Position numbers and translations under genes: made by a program. From NCBI GenBank assembly GCA_016584305.1, contig JACEEZ010020333.1, positions 166,164 through 230,163 of the forward strand: a DNA stretch of 64,000 nucleotides, in the 5' to 3' direction. This stretch comes from Chionoecetes opilio (Eukaryota; Arthropoda; Malacostraca; Decapoda; Majidae). Under the pieces are notes generated by a model. That model saw only the letters and a list, made by a program, of their open reading frames with translations. It was not told where the DNA came from and made no database searches. Below, one piece after another: positions 19,152 to 29,284 of the stretch (position 1 is its first letter; the number at the start of each line of letters is the position of its first letter).

Positions 19152-19530
19152 AGATCTCCAATTTCCACCTCTGTAACTAAATCTTCCCTGTTTGTTAGCA
19201 ATAAATCTAGAATATTATCTCCCCTAGTAGGCTCCTTGATTGCTTGCTTTAAAAAGTTATCCTGAACTAGTTTTAACAATTCATCTGCATTACTGTCTCC
19301 TACAATTAATTCCCAGTCTATGTTCCCAATATTAAAATCTCCTACCACGCATAATCGATTACATCTACAAGCCTTGCTTATTTCTTGCCATATAGGAACT
19401 GAATCCTCTTTACATAAGTTTGGAGGCCTATACACTACACCCAAAACTATTTTCTCAGTTCCCTCCATAACCTCCACCCATATAAACTCTATGCTATCAT
19501 CTGTTTTTATGAACATTATTTTTATTTTTT
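19141..19530 (-). pseudogene. CR1-like endonuclease fragment
   Basis: The frame reads MFIKTDDSIEFIWVEVMEGT, EKIVLGVVYRPPNLCKEDSV, CRCNRLCVVGDFNIGNIDWE and GDNILDLLLTNREDLVTEVE. YRPPN and GDFNxxxIDW are the APE endonuclease motifs of CR1-like LINEs. The catalytic Asp and Asn of GDFN are present. It is the 5'-most surviving part of copy B, ending about 85 bp from a Graf exon. Confidence 0.85.
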
Positions 19531-19625
19531 GTTATCTACCACTTATCTGCAGCATTCCTTGCATGGTACCCATGCAGCTCTAAATATACTGGGGAGTCCT
19601 GTTCAACAAGCATGAAGTGGCTCAC

Positions 19626-19874
19626 CTGTAGGACTGGAGGATGTTTGGAGCTTTGGGTGGCATTAGTGTTGGTGTTGGTGATGGTGGAAGAGGAGGTGGA
19701 TGAGGTGCTGTGATGGTTTTGGGAAGACCGAGTGGAGGATGGGGATGAAGAAGTCTTCTGCTGTGTTTGTCTGCTGACAGTGGTGGTGGTGGTAGTGGAA
19801 TTGGTGGCATGTGAGGCTGCACTTTCCACATTCCTACTCGCATCCGAGGATGACTCAGGCTGTGTGCTGAAGAT
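19626..19874 (-). CDS. Graf: Graf exon: Ser/Thr-rich linker after RhoGAP
   Basis: This 249 bp exon encodes 83 residues starting IFSTQPESSSDASRNVESAA; the preceding FEK joined to IF matches the EKIF of vertebrate GRAF. The rest is low complexity: a run of six Thr, SSSPSSTRSSQNHHS, TSSTSSSTITNTNTNATQSS, then KHPPVLQ. Such linkers are typically disordered and phosphorylated. The acceptor is ATATTTCCAG and the donor CTACAG|GTGAGC; both phases are 0. A second frame is also open and Pro-rich, probably an effect of the repetitive composition. Confidence 0.85.
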
Positions 19875-20084
19875 CTGGAAATATCAAAACAATTGACATA
19901 ACACAATGATTATACAATGTGTGCCAACAAAATGTAGCCCCAGCAATTTTGTGTGCATGTCTACTGAGACACCAAGTGTGGTTTTCAATACAAATATCTT
20001 GATCTATTTTCTACACTTGTTCTTTTTAGCTTATTGAACACTGAAAATTATCAATACTACCGAGAATTATTATTATCTTTTTCA

Positions 20085-20505
20085 TCTGAGCCTATAGCGC
20101 CTGTAGGCTTTTATCTTCCTTCCTGTACGGCTCAAGTGCTTGGCCGTACATATTCTGTAGGGCTGTAATGGTTGGCTCTCACCAGAGGTGGCGCAAGCTG
20201 GATTTTTATAGTGACATCTGTGATGATTTAAGGCTCATGCTGCCCCTTGGTGCCCTCTGCCACACTTGCAGTTAAAGGTGAGGTTGATGGGCAGCATAAG
20301 GGTATCTTCGGCCACTCGACGATGGAAAAAACAGTTTCTCCTGGCTTGAGTTGAACTCGGGATCTTGTGCTCACCACTACTGGGATCTAATCATCTGGCC
20401 ACCACATTAAAGATTGCCGGAAGAGTTGCCTCCGGCAGGATTCGAACTCACGACCTCGAGCTTACCACTCCCAGACGTTAACCACTCGGCTACCCCCTCA
20501 CAGAT
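20085..20505 (-). repeat. Diverged tRNA-derived SINE with complete head
   Basis: In reverse orientation it begins GGGGTAGCCGAGTGGTTAAC, an A-box-like segment, followed by GTGAGTTCGAATCCTGCCGG with the B box. It then has the body GAGTGGCCGAAGATACCCTT and the tail GCCTACAGGCGCTATAGGCT. It is related to, but clearly older than, the SINE at 48000. The head resembles a Ser/Leu-type tRNA; no functional tRNA is claimed. Confidence 0.7.
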
Positions 20506-20899
20506 GTCCCCTACAGTCAATGCAAATGTAGTGCCAGAATTTTTAAGGACTTGCCAGTAAAATGCGCAAGAACTGTGGCAACACCGTACTAGGTACTATA
20601 AGGTAAATGGGTTAGATCTTAGTAGAGTAACATAACTGGATTGTAGGTGAAAGGGTAAAGTTCACCTTCACCCCACTGGAAATAAGGAGACGGGCTATAT
20701 ATGGTCATGACGAGGAGGTAGTAAATTCCCCAGTTATTGTTGCAGCTTACTTTTCCCATAATGCTTTGCGACCGAGTTTTCCGGGCTTATCATCCGAAGG
20801 CTAGAGTGTGTTCCCACTACTGCCCTAATTCTCTTTAATTAACTTTCATTTCCTTATTCAAAAAAATTCTTAATCACCTTTGGGAATTCAAGCACATTA

Positions 20900-22065
20900 A
20901 AAAGTTGCATTCAGTACTGGTCACCCCCTCCCACTCTCCTGACTGAACGATACTGAACGCTTCACAATATACATTGCTACCAAGATAGCAGCTGCCAAAA
21001 TTAATCTCTGTGGCCATTCTTATTGTTGTGGAATAACTTGCAGATGACCGTGTATTTGATGCAGCAGATGTTATAGCAGCAAGAAATGAAATATAAACGA
21101 GGTAAGAAGAGGAGTGTCTTTCTTTACCCTTTGTTTACATACCCTTATTGTGGTGCAAGCTGACAACTCAGTAGCGATTCACCTTCCAGGGCTGTAGTGC
21201 GGGGGCTTGTTCTAGGCAGACTGACGTCACCATGCGCCTCCGTGTGCAACAGTTCGCGTTGCATTAACACAGCCCTAGCCTTAAGATGCTATCAGTGACG
21301 CCTAAGTGCTCAGTGTACAGTAGTACTGCCTTTACAAGACTTCAGTACTAGCCATGCTTTAGTGAGTACAAGTACACACAACCCTCGTTTTCCCGGACTA
21401 ATAGGGGGGGGAGCACTGGTCCGGCAACCGCAAAAGTCCGGGAATCGCAACAGTCCGCAACAGTGGGGGTCAGGGGACTGACGGAGGCGGTGCAGGTGAA
21501 CCCTGAGTGTCGTGTGCTCAAATGTAAACAATACGACCGCTGAGCATGCTGCCACCTGGCGGGAGGCAGCATAAAGTGTTCAATAGTCTCAGAGACGTTC
21601 CTGCACCAGGGGCAGTGGGGGTCAGGGGACTGACGGAGGCGGTGCAGGTGAACTGTGAGTGTCATGTGCCCAAATGAAATGTAACAATGATAATGATAAT
21701 GTAATCAATACGACCGCTGAGCATGCTGCCACCTGGCGGGAGGCGCGGACACTGGCCAGGGGTGACAGGAGACGCTCGGACCGCCGGAAAACTTTGTTGA
21801 TTTACGGACTGGACCAGGCATTTGTCCGGGACTCTGACATATCCCCGGACCTCGGATTTTGTCTGGCAAATCCGATATCCGGGAAATGGAGGTCCAGGAA
21901 AACGAGGGTTGTGTGTACTAAAATCTGTGCTTTTTTAGCATCTTTTAGTGAGTTCTTATTGTGTGAAGGGGGTAGAGGTAACCATCAGATAATTCAGACT
22001 TTCGGCTAATTCAGCCTAGGTCTCCTCCCAATTAGTTCGAATTTGAGAGGGTTTACTGTACTGGC
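20900..22065. mobile_element. Pogo-like MITE (CAGTAAACCCTCTC family), copy 1, left-truncated
   Basis: The right end CGAATTTGAGAGGGTTTACT then GTA is the family terminus. The interior (CACTTCACAATATACATTGC-like text, GATAGCAGCTGCC, GCCTTAAGATGCTATCAG) matches copies at 49997-50788 and 62818-63724. The left end is missing. A CACACAACC element lies inside at 21375-21915. Confidence 0.75.
21375..21915 (-). mobile_element. Pogo-like CACACAACC element 2 with LINE fragment
   Basis: The ends CACACAACCCTCGTTTTCCC and the matching right terminus are flanked by TA. The related MITE at 50636-50665 has the empty site GAGTCCAAGTACTACAATCT, proving a TA insertion. On the minus strand it carries twice the LINE piece VHLHRLRQSPDPHCPWCRNV / VHLHRLRQSPDPH, so the captured segment is partly duplicated in this copy. 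Confidence 0.85.
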
Positions 22066-22256
22066 ACTGTGAGAGATGCCTATGAGTTATGTGTTGGTTC
22101 CCATGGCTCTGGCACCAGGAACATTAACAGTTCTCTCCTTCAGAATTTTGCTACATCCAGTAGGTTGAGAATTGCAGGTTCTTGGTATCAGAGACCAATT
22201 GGGGAGCTTCACACCACTGGGTAATGGGCAGTGGAAGCCAATCCTCCCATTGACGA

Positions 22257-23815
22257 ACCACACCATCTCTTAACGAAGTCAGAGAGGATGTAGCAAAGTT
22301 GAAGGGTGGAAAGGCAGCTGCTGTTTGTAATATCAGTGCAGAGTTACTCAAAGCTAGGGGTGAGGCCATGATCTGTGGGTTGCATGCTGTCCTGACTGCC
22401 ATGTGGCAATCAGGTACCATTCCTCCTGACTGGAAAAGGGGGCTGTTCGTCCATATCTGGAAAGGGAAAGGGGACCGTCAGGACTGCAACAATTACCGCG
22501 GTATTACACAGCTCAGCGTGACAGGCAAGGTGCTTGCCCATCTAATTATGACACAAATCCGCAGTCATCTGCTGAAGCATCAGAACCTAAGCAGTCTGGG
22601 TTCACGCCTGGTAAGTCAACAACGGACCGTATCCTAGCGCTTCGTGTACTGGTGGAACGCCGACGTGAGTTTTGACAGGGGATGGTTGCAGCCTATGTTG
22701 ATCTCAAGAAGGTGTTTCACTCAGTGCATCGTGAGTCACTATGGGATCTTCTGTGGTTTCGCGAAATTCCTGCAAGGCTTGTTGGTCTGCTGATCGGCCT
22801 GTACTCTGGGACTGAGAGTGCTGTGAAGTGTGGGGGAGGTGTATCCAGCTTTTTTCCTGGGAATATGGGAGTGAGGCAAGGGTGCGTCCTTGCCCCATCA
22901 CTTTTCAACACTTGTATGGACTGGGTATTGTGCAAAGTTTTGGACCAAAGTGATTGTCAAACATCCCTTGGCAACAACAAAATCACTAATCTTGTTTTTG
23001 CCATTGATGCAGTAATCTTTGTTGAGTCCCTGGAGGTTCTGGTGATGGCTCTCGAGGCGCTGCACGATGAGGCAAAGACTGGGACTCGAGGTTTCCTGGC
23101 CCAAGACCAAGGTCCCAGTGTTTGGACGCTTATTAGATGAAACACTACAGTCTGTTCATGTGTGCAGCGAGGACATTGAGATCTTGAAAAGTTTTACATC
23201 TGTACCTTGGTAGCGCAGTCCAGAATGACGGCGGGTCACATCAAGAAATCTTACAGCAGATTGGCATAGCCCACGGTGTTATAGACTCGTTCAACACAAG
23301 TATTTGGTGTTGTCGGTACCTGTGCAGTAGGACAATGATTCTGATCATCAATTCGCTTGTGATCCCTGTGTTTCTCTATGGAGGTGAGACATGGACACTA
23401 AATAGTGACTCGAAGAGGCGAATCGAAGCCTTTGGTAATGGGTGTCTTCACAGAATCATGGGGCTGGGATGACTACGTGTCAAACCAACGATTGCACCGT
23501 GAGACTGAATCAAGGCCTATTAGCTGCATAATCCGTCAGCGCAAACTTCGGCTATGTGGGCATGTGGCACTTTACCCTGAATCTGATCCTTCCCACCAGG
23601 TTGTATCTGTAAGAGACAATCCAGCGTGGAGGAGGCCAATGGGACGCCCACAAGGCTAGTGGCTGGGACAAGTTGATGTTTCCTGCCGAGAGTTGCTTGG
23701 TATGGGAAGGGAACCTGCATGGGGACTCGCGCGTGGTGACCCCCAGGACTGGCGTTGTCGGGTAGGCGAGGCGACGTGCCACTTGGCGTATGCCACAAAT
23801 GATTGATTGATATTA
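22257..23815 (+). pseudogene. RTE-like LINE, reverse transcriptase and C-terminus
   Basis: Three plus frames read in order: KGGKAAAVCNISAELLKARG, WKRGLFVHIWKGKGDRQDCN and NYRGITQLSVTGKVLAHLIM; then VAAYVDLKKVFHSVHRESLW and GVRQGCVLAPSLFNTCMDWV; then after a shift VIPVFLYGGETWTLNSDSKR, RIEAFGNGCLHRIMGLGWDD and RPISCIIRQRKLRLCGHVAL. These are RT motifs 1-7 and the long C-terminus of RTE-like LINEs. The catalytic FADD box is FAID here, and frames are broken, so it is dead. The 3' end has a TGATTGATTGATATTAGATG tail. Confidence 0.85.
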
Positions 23816-24426
23816 GATGATGATGAAATGCATTACAACAGCACTAGGGTTATATATATTCACTCCCAAAGTTGGGCACTAAATCATGAATCCAATACCA
23901 GATATTTATCAATACAGTGAAACTCCCTTTATCCGGCATCATTGGTGTAATGAACATAAATACATCAGACCCACTCGGTAAAGTGGAATGTTCTCATTGA
24001 CAGAAATGCTTAACGCGCCCGTGTTTGGTGCACAATCTGATCTAGCATCGGTTCGAATCCGGTGTGGGCAAGGTAAAAGGAAATTATTTATTTCCGAATT
24101 ATGAATTACCAGCCTGAGTCCGATGTCTGTTGGAAGGACCTACTGACCGGATTTCAAAAGGTAAATGTGGCCTGTAAAGAACAGAGAAGATAAGCAGAAG
24201 GAGTAAGAAAGAACAAGAAGACCACCCCCCGCAATGACATTGGGACCAAGGGTGTGTCGGATACAGTAAAATTCCGGGATTCGGAAAGGTGTACTTTAAA
24301 ACTATTTTAGGTGTACCCATAAATACTTAAACACTCAAAAAATTAGATTCCCTAACCTTTATCCCAAAGACAATGTGAAGTGTGTTTATCTTAGTGTGCT
24401 AGTTTTGGTTGGAAGTTGGGCTATAT
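23816..24426. other. Intron with weak MITE-like ends
   Basis: ATACAGTGAAACTCCCTTTATCCGG begins near 23917 and resembles a pogo-like terminus; no matching right end is certain (CAGTAAAATTCCGGGATTCG at 24264 is in the same orientation). A tRNA-like B box, GGTTCGAATCC, sits at 24051. No coding frame was found. Confidence 0.4.
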
Positions 24427-25328
24427 TCAAGAACTTTGTGCGACCCAATGCATCGGAAGATGGCATTCAAGAATCATCATGTACAGTTGAAGAAAAGATT
24501 TGGCATGATTTACGGGCAGAAATATAAAGGGCACGAGTTTCAGGAGATGGATGCGGCACAGTCTGTGAGCCGCCTCTCTATCTTGGACAGCATGAGAACA
24601 AGCAAAGTTAAACCAAGGTTGACGGGCTTTAGGATTAGAGAAAGTGTGTGGAATGTATGCTTCCATGCCATAGACAATGACCTCCGTTATGCGCTCTTCA
24701 CAAAGAGATGGGTCTCTGAAATGGAAGCAATAATCATTCCATGGAAAATCAGAATAGTACTTAGGTCCTCCCACTTAGCTGAGTTGAAATGCCAGAAGTA
24801 TCTCCGCTAAGGTGGGTCCCGAGGCGGCACCGGAGTGATAGGACAGGTTACAGAAATAAGATTGTATTCGGAGGATCCCAACGGAGAGAATAGTTTCACA
24901 GAGTAAGCAGAAGGGTTAGTAGTTAGAAAAAGATCAAGAATGTTGGAAGTGTCTCCAAGGCAGTCAGAAATACGGATAGGGTGCCGCACCAGCTGCTCTA
25001 GGTCTTTGAGGATAGAAAAGTTCACCAGGTCAGTGAAAGAAATTGAAAGCCAAAGCTGATGGTGAACTTTGAACCAAAGCTGATGGTACACATTGCAATC
25101 GCCGAGAATGGAAATTTCTGCAAAAAGATAATGAGATGAGATGTGCTCCACTTTTGATGTTAAATAGTCGAAGAATTTTACATAGTCCGAGGAGTTAGGT
25201 GCGAGATATACAGCACAGATAAATTTAGTATGAGAGTGACATTGAAGTCGAAGCCAGCTAAAACCACTGTGGCAAGTTAGGAAACTTTCTAACATAAAAG
25301 CCACAATAAACCTACAAGTGCTAGTCAC
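24427..25328 (-). pseudogene. Jockey-like LINE endonuclease fragment
   Basis: The frame at 24807-25328 reads [56 protein letters not shown] and [18 protein letters not shown], the APE endonuclease with GDxN and LDLFLTT motifs. The frame at 24427-24774 follows with RQPWFNFACSHAVQDREAAH and SSDWKC-like connector sequence ending before the RT. It contains a short internal duplication (FKVHHQLW). It is truncated at both ends. Confidence 0.75.
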
Positions 25329-25495
25329 ACCAGTATAAACTCACATAATCAAATCATTGTTCACAATTAACTGTTTGAAGGGTGATTGCGGCTATAATAA
25401 GCTTAACAGACAATAGGATACATGTCAATAGCTGTTAACAATTGACATCCAACAGCTGCTTCAAAATACTTCATCTGTTTCCATTCCCAACTCAC

Positions 25496-25655
25496 CTTCT
25501 CAAAGTGTTCAATAAGGATCTCCACCACAATATTGCAGAATTTGATGTCCATGATGGCAGCCACAGTTTCCTCCTCAGGCCGCAACAAGGTAGGGCCGAA
25601 GCACACCCCAAGATTGCTTATCGTCATGAGGTTTGTCTCACTCTTGTTGGCCACA
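25496..25655 (-). CDS. Graf: Graf exon: RhoGAP C-terminal part
   Basis: This 160 bp exon encodes [40 protein letters not shown] and [27 protein letters not shown] holds the conserved Asn and Pro that line the GTPase interface in RhoGAPs. Near identity to vertebrate GRAF ([30 protein letters not shown]) makes this the strongest family marker in the window. The acceptor is TTCCTGACAG and the donor AAG|GTGAGTTGGG; exit phase 0. Confidence 0.97.
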
Positions 25656-25916
25656 CTGTCAGGAAATACAAATGATTATGAGGGACAGCTGGACAGTGTG
25701 ACAACAGGCGGTAGGGGGAGAATATGGGGACTGATAAGCTATGTAAAAGGAAAGAAAAAAAGTCAGGTCTTTAACAGTGAGAAAAAGTGCAATATTTCTA
25801 GTGATACAATATTCTGTAATTAGCCAGAGATAATGCACAGAAAACAAAATATATCTATACAAGATATGGATGCTAATATTTTGATTTCCAAAGTAAAATA
25901 CATATGCCCATGTAAC

Positions 25917-26030
25917 TACAGGGGCCTTATCCGCCCATGTATGGAGTATGTCTCACATGTTTGGGGAGGATCCCCAAACTCATGGATCGCGAAACTCACA
26001 TAGCGTGAAACTCGGGAGGGTACTGTAATT
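25917..26030 (+). mobile_element. Short LINE piece and MITE terminus
   Basis: CAGGGGCCTTATCCGCCCAT to GGGGAGGATCC (25919-25973) is identical to 9137-9190 of the Jockey-like fragment. It is directly followed by CGCGAAACTCACATAGCGTG and GGGAGGGTACTG, a right terminus of the CAGTACCCTCC family. Confidence 0.65.
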
Positions 26031-26191
26031 AGAGCTTCGGATAATTCGACCCGTTTCAGGTCCAGTTCCAAATTTTCAACAGCTTTCCATAATACAACTG
26101 AAGTTTGAATTGTTCAAATGAGCCTCCAGGGCCTACCATCTGAGCACTGGAGGTCATACCGCCTACAGGCGCTATAGATAGGAATAAATAA

Positions 26192-26640
26192 ACTACAGTA
26201 CCCTCCAGAGTTTCACGCTATCTGAGTTTCGCGATCCTCGAGTTTCGCGCCGAGTCCTAAATTCTTACTATCCCGACTTTCGCGCATTATCTCTCTGAGT
26301 TTCGCGCTGCTTCGTACACTTTTTTTTTTTTGTGCCTACAGCGCCGTTAGGTAGTGACCTCCAGGGGTGGGATGGTAGGCCCTGGAGGTTCACTAGAGGG
26401 GTGTGATGGTTGGCCCTCGCCTGTGGTGGCACAGGCAGGATTTTTATAGTGACGCCTGTGCTAGAGGCTCATGCCACCCCCCTGTGTCCTCTGATGCACT
26501 CGCAATCGAAGGTAGAGTTAATGGGCAGCATGTGGGTGTTCTTAGGCCACTCGACAGTGCAGGCAAATATTTTAAGTGGATTTTACAGCCCTCATCAAGG
26601 ATCTAACTCGGGTCAGCGAGAACGTTTGCAACGAATGCAG
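26192..26640 (-). mobile_element. Composite SINE-armed MITE, left arm only (copy 2)
   Basis: CTACAGTACCCTCCAGAGTTTC at 26191 begins the same arm as 491-905: GCGATCCTCGAGTTTCGCG, a T run at 26322, then the minus SINE (26333-26610) to CCCTCATCAAGGAT. The core and the right arm are absent. This supports the arm plus SINE as one repeated unit. Confidence 0.7.
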
Positions 26641-26821
26641 AAGTTTGTTGAAGACAATCATCATTAGGCAAGAACAAATTTGGTCCTGAGACCGCCCCGG
26701 GGGAGACGAGGGGATAGAGAGGGATAGGGAGGGAAATGATTTTGAGGCCCCTGACCATTACCTTAAGAGGCAGCCATATGTAATAAAGTAGGATAGGAAG
26801 GGTTAAGTGAAAGCAACTTAC

Positions 26822-26927
26822 TTCACCAAGTGCTGAATGAGGATTTTTAGAACCAAAAAGTTCGTCGGTGGCAACTTGTGGACCAAACTGTGGATCTCGT
26901 GAACACGCCGGAACAGCTGATCTTGCT
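26822..26927 (-). CDS. Graf: Graf exon: RhoGAP middle helices
   Basis: This 106 bp exon completes a Lys codon and encodes QDQLFRRVHEIHSLVHKLPP then TNFLVLKILIQHLV plus two bases. HEIHSLVHKLP matches SEIHSLVHRLP of GRAF RhoGAP domains, and the following helix is the LxxLxxHL segment. The acceptor is ACAACCTCAG and the donor GTGAA|GTAAGT. Entry phase 1 and exit phase 2 fit both neighbouring exons exactly. Confidence 0.93.
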
Positions 26928-27153
26928 CTGAGGTTGTGGAAGGGGAGAGAAACATGTCACTAATGCAGCAAGAGTCACAGGATGCAATACTAATAATGAT
27001 GAAAAATTGTACAAGATATTGATAGTAGGGCAGACATCATCTTTCTCATTATTGGATGGATAAGTTATTCATACTGATCTTTATCATGTTTATATGTTTA
27101 TGATCTTCAATTCATCACGCAAACAAAGTCACTATGCAATGACAAATATTTAA

Positions 27154-27885
27154 GTAATCGTCCAGACCACTTCATCATTCCTGATTTAATGCAATAAAAT
27201 TATAGCCATTATCGAGTATATCAACAATATGTTGTCACTTTTTGCATCCAGTCAGCCGTTTTTAAATAATCCGCAATAAAAATCTGCAAATTCCCCAAGT
27301 TTCGAAAATGCTCCTCAAGACTTGCAGACGCGCACCATGGCTCGATGACTTCATTGTAGGTGGTCTCCTCATCCCGCGGTAATCCAGAAGCACGTAAACA
27401 CAAGAGATAAATATAGTATTTTAAGATTTTTGGGTGTTTCCGATAGATTTTTTTTGCGATATGCCATATGCATGCATCCTTTATGGGTGCACCAAGACAG
27501 CTGTGGGTTTCCAGAGAAGTTTGCACACGTTTCCGACTGATACAGCAACGTTAAATGTGTTGGAAAGATTTGTGCGGCGGACAAGGGCAGATCACCATCA
27601 CCCCTCACCCACCCACCCATCCTGTAGCCACACACCATAGCGTACAAAGCCCGCTATGGTGGTGGCGAGAAAAGAGAGAGAGAGAGAGAGAGAGAGAGGA
27701 GGAGAGGAGAGAGAGGAAGGAGAGGAGGAGAGAGAGAGGAGAGAGAGAGAGGAGAGAGAGAGAGAGGAGAGAGGAGAGAGAGAGAGAGAGAGAGAGGAGG
27801 CCTCCTCTCCATTTCCTTATTTCTAGTAGATTATTTCTCTTTCTCTCTCTCCTTATCCTTTCGTCCAACAATCAGAGATATGTAT
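27154..27885. mobile_element. piggyBac-like element half, with THAP-like remnant
   Basis: TTAA then GTAATCGTCCAGACC at 27150-27168 begins a reverse copy of 15640-16180, including CATTATCGAGTATATCAACA, the THAP-like frame ACILYGCTKTAVGFQRSLHT then FPTDTATLNVLERFVRRTRA (27434-27640, plus strand) and an interrupted GA tract. It stops near 27885, where a LINE 3' end begins; the second terminus is lost. Confidence 0.7.
27673..27800 (+). repeat. (GA)n / GGA-interrupted microsatellite
   Basis: About 130 bp of GAGAGA with GGAG and GGAAGG interruptions. It sits at the equivalent place of the GA array at 15281 in the related TTAA element. Confidence 0.9.
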
Positions 27886-27889
27886 TTAC

Positions 27890-28905
27890 CTAGTTGCCTA
27901 GTTGTAACATACAGGAAAAGAGCTATGCTCGTACTGTCCCGTCTCCAAATCTACTATTATCCAGTTTGCCTTTGAAGTCCTGAATACTTCTTGCATTAAT
28001 CACTTTTGCATCAAGGTTGTTCCAGGCTTCTATGCTTCTATACGGGAAGCTGTATTTTTTTATATCCCTCTTGCATGTTGTCCTTTTCAATTTCTTCTCA
28101 TGAACTCTTGCACTTCTATCGTCCCACACAAACAGATCTTCTCTATCAATTTTTTCCAGACCCATTGATGACACATATACACTGCTATAAAATCTCCCCT
28201 TTCTCTTCTTTTCTCAAGAGTTGGGAGTTTTAGTCTTGAAAGTCTTTCTTCATATGGTAAATCTCTCAGGCTTGGAGCCATTTTTGTGGCTGCTCTTTGT
28301 ATTCTCTCAATCTTCCTTATATCCTTCTTTTTATGTGGTGACCAGATCACTGCCGCATATTCCAACCTTGGTCGAATCAAAGATGTTATCAATTTCTTAA
28401 TCATCTCTTCATCCAGATATTTGAATGCCATTCTTATATTCCTCAGCAACTGATATGTATCTCCTGTGATCTTGTTTATATGCTTCTCTGGTGACAAATT
28501 GTCCTTAATCCATACTCCCAGATCTTTTTCGACCTTTGTTTTGATTATCCATTCATTTCCCATCGAATACTTTCCTCTGTCTCTTTTTGCTACTGCCCAT
28601 TTCCATCACTTTACACTTTTTAGCATTAAACTCCATTTCCCATAGTTGACTCCATCTGAAAATCTTATCTAGATCCTTTTGTAAATCCTCACAGTCCTCT
28701 TTACTTTCTACTTTTCTTAGTAATTTAGCATCATCAGGGAATAAACTTATATAACTATTTACTCCTTCTGTCATATCATTTACATAGACCAAGAACATCA
28801 CTGGGGCCAATACTGATCCTTGAGGAACTCCACTTATCACACTGCACCATTCTGACTTCTTATCTTTTATTACTGTTCTCATCTCTCTGTTGCTCAAAAA
28901 GTCTT
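27890..28905 (-). pseudogene. CR1-like LINE (second type), RT to 3' end
   Basis: Minus frames give SNREMRTVIKDKKSEWCSVI, SGVPQGSVLAPVMFLVYVND, SYISLFPDDAKLLRKVESKE (catalytic FADD changed to FPDD), MEFNAKKCKVMEMGSSKKRQ; then VEKDLGVWIKDNLSPEKHIN, LITSLIRPRLEYAAVIWSPH and IKKYSFPYRSIEAWNNLDAK. The 3' end has the TATTTACCTAGTTG motif. It is the same family as the pieces at 41886, 44453, 52010, 52880 and 56237. It lies just downstream (gene sense) of the GAP core exon. Confidence 0.85.
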
Positions 28906-28916
28906 CCGTGTGTGTG

Positions 28917-28941
28917 TATTTACCTAGTTGTATTTACCTAG

Positions 28942-29039
<98 letters not shown>
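28917..29039 (+). repeat. (GT)n microsatellite next to a splice donor
   Basis: TATTTACCTAGTTG copies are followed by about 95 bp of pure GT repeat (28946-29039). On the gene strand this is a CA repeat that starts about 23 bp after the donor of exon 29063-29284. Confidence 0.95.
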
Positions 29040-29040
<1 letters not shown>

Positions 29041-29062
29041 GATAATGCTACAGAATACTAAC

Positions 29063-29284
29063 TGGCTGCAGCAATGAAGGCACTATGCAGATTGTAGGTC
29101 ATGAGGGGCTCAGGCAGGTTACGGAAGTACTGCTTGATGGCCGAGGTGATGGTCTTCACTTCCCACTCAGCTGGATCATCCAGCATTAGCTTCTCTGATT
29201 TCCGACGATCAAGACCCAACTGGAGCAGCTTAGTCACCTTGCTGGACACCCCAACCAGTCGGTACAGACCTTGGTCCTCTAACC
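29063..29284 (-). CDS. Graf: Graf exon: RhoGAP catalytic core
   Basis: This 222 bp exon carries the GAP catalytic segment: LEDQGLYRLVGVSSKVTKLL, then EWEVKTITSAIKQYFRNLPE and PLMTYNLHSAFIAAA. The Arg of GLYRLVG is the expected arginine finger, and NLPEPLMTY is the conserved GTPase-facing loop, so GAP activity should be retained. The acceptor is CCACTTTTAG; the donor GCCA|GTTAGT is weaker than its neighbours. A pure GT tract (CA on the gene strand) begins about 23 bp past this donor. Confidence 0.95.

Larger units (their letters stand above)
12481..19535 (-). mobile_element. CR1-like LINE copy B, dismembered by four insertions
   Basis: The 3' end starts with ACATAAGAACATAAGAAAAT at 12483. LINE pieces are 12481-14655, 16988-17007, 17930-18019 and 19152 to about 19530, in collinear minus-strand order. 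Separating them are a TTAA element (14660-16983) with a TA element inside it (16186-16979), a second TTAA element (17012-17925) and a G-tipped element (18020-19151). Copy A, continuous over 6690-6900, shows the empty sites TCTTCTTAATCCTGC and TTTCTGAAGTCAGG. It lies in the intron between the exons at 19626 and 12079. Confidence 0.85.

Noticed and set aside
20430..20505. Functional Ser/Leu tRNA gene
   Set aside because: The cloverleaf is imperfect and the head is fused to a SINE body and tail.
24000..24080. tRNA gene suggested by GGTTCGAATCC B box
   Set aside because: No matching acceptor stem or convincing A box; more likely a SINE-type relic.
23917..24285. A complete pogo-like MITE
   Set aside because: Only one clear terminus; the second CAGTAAAATTCCGGG is in the same orientation, so no inverted pair.
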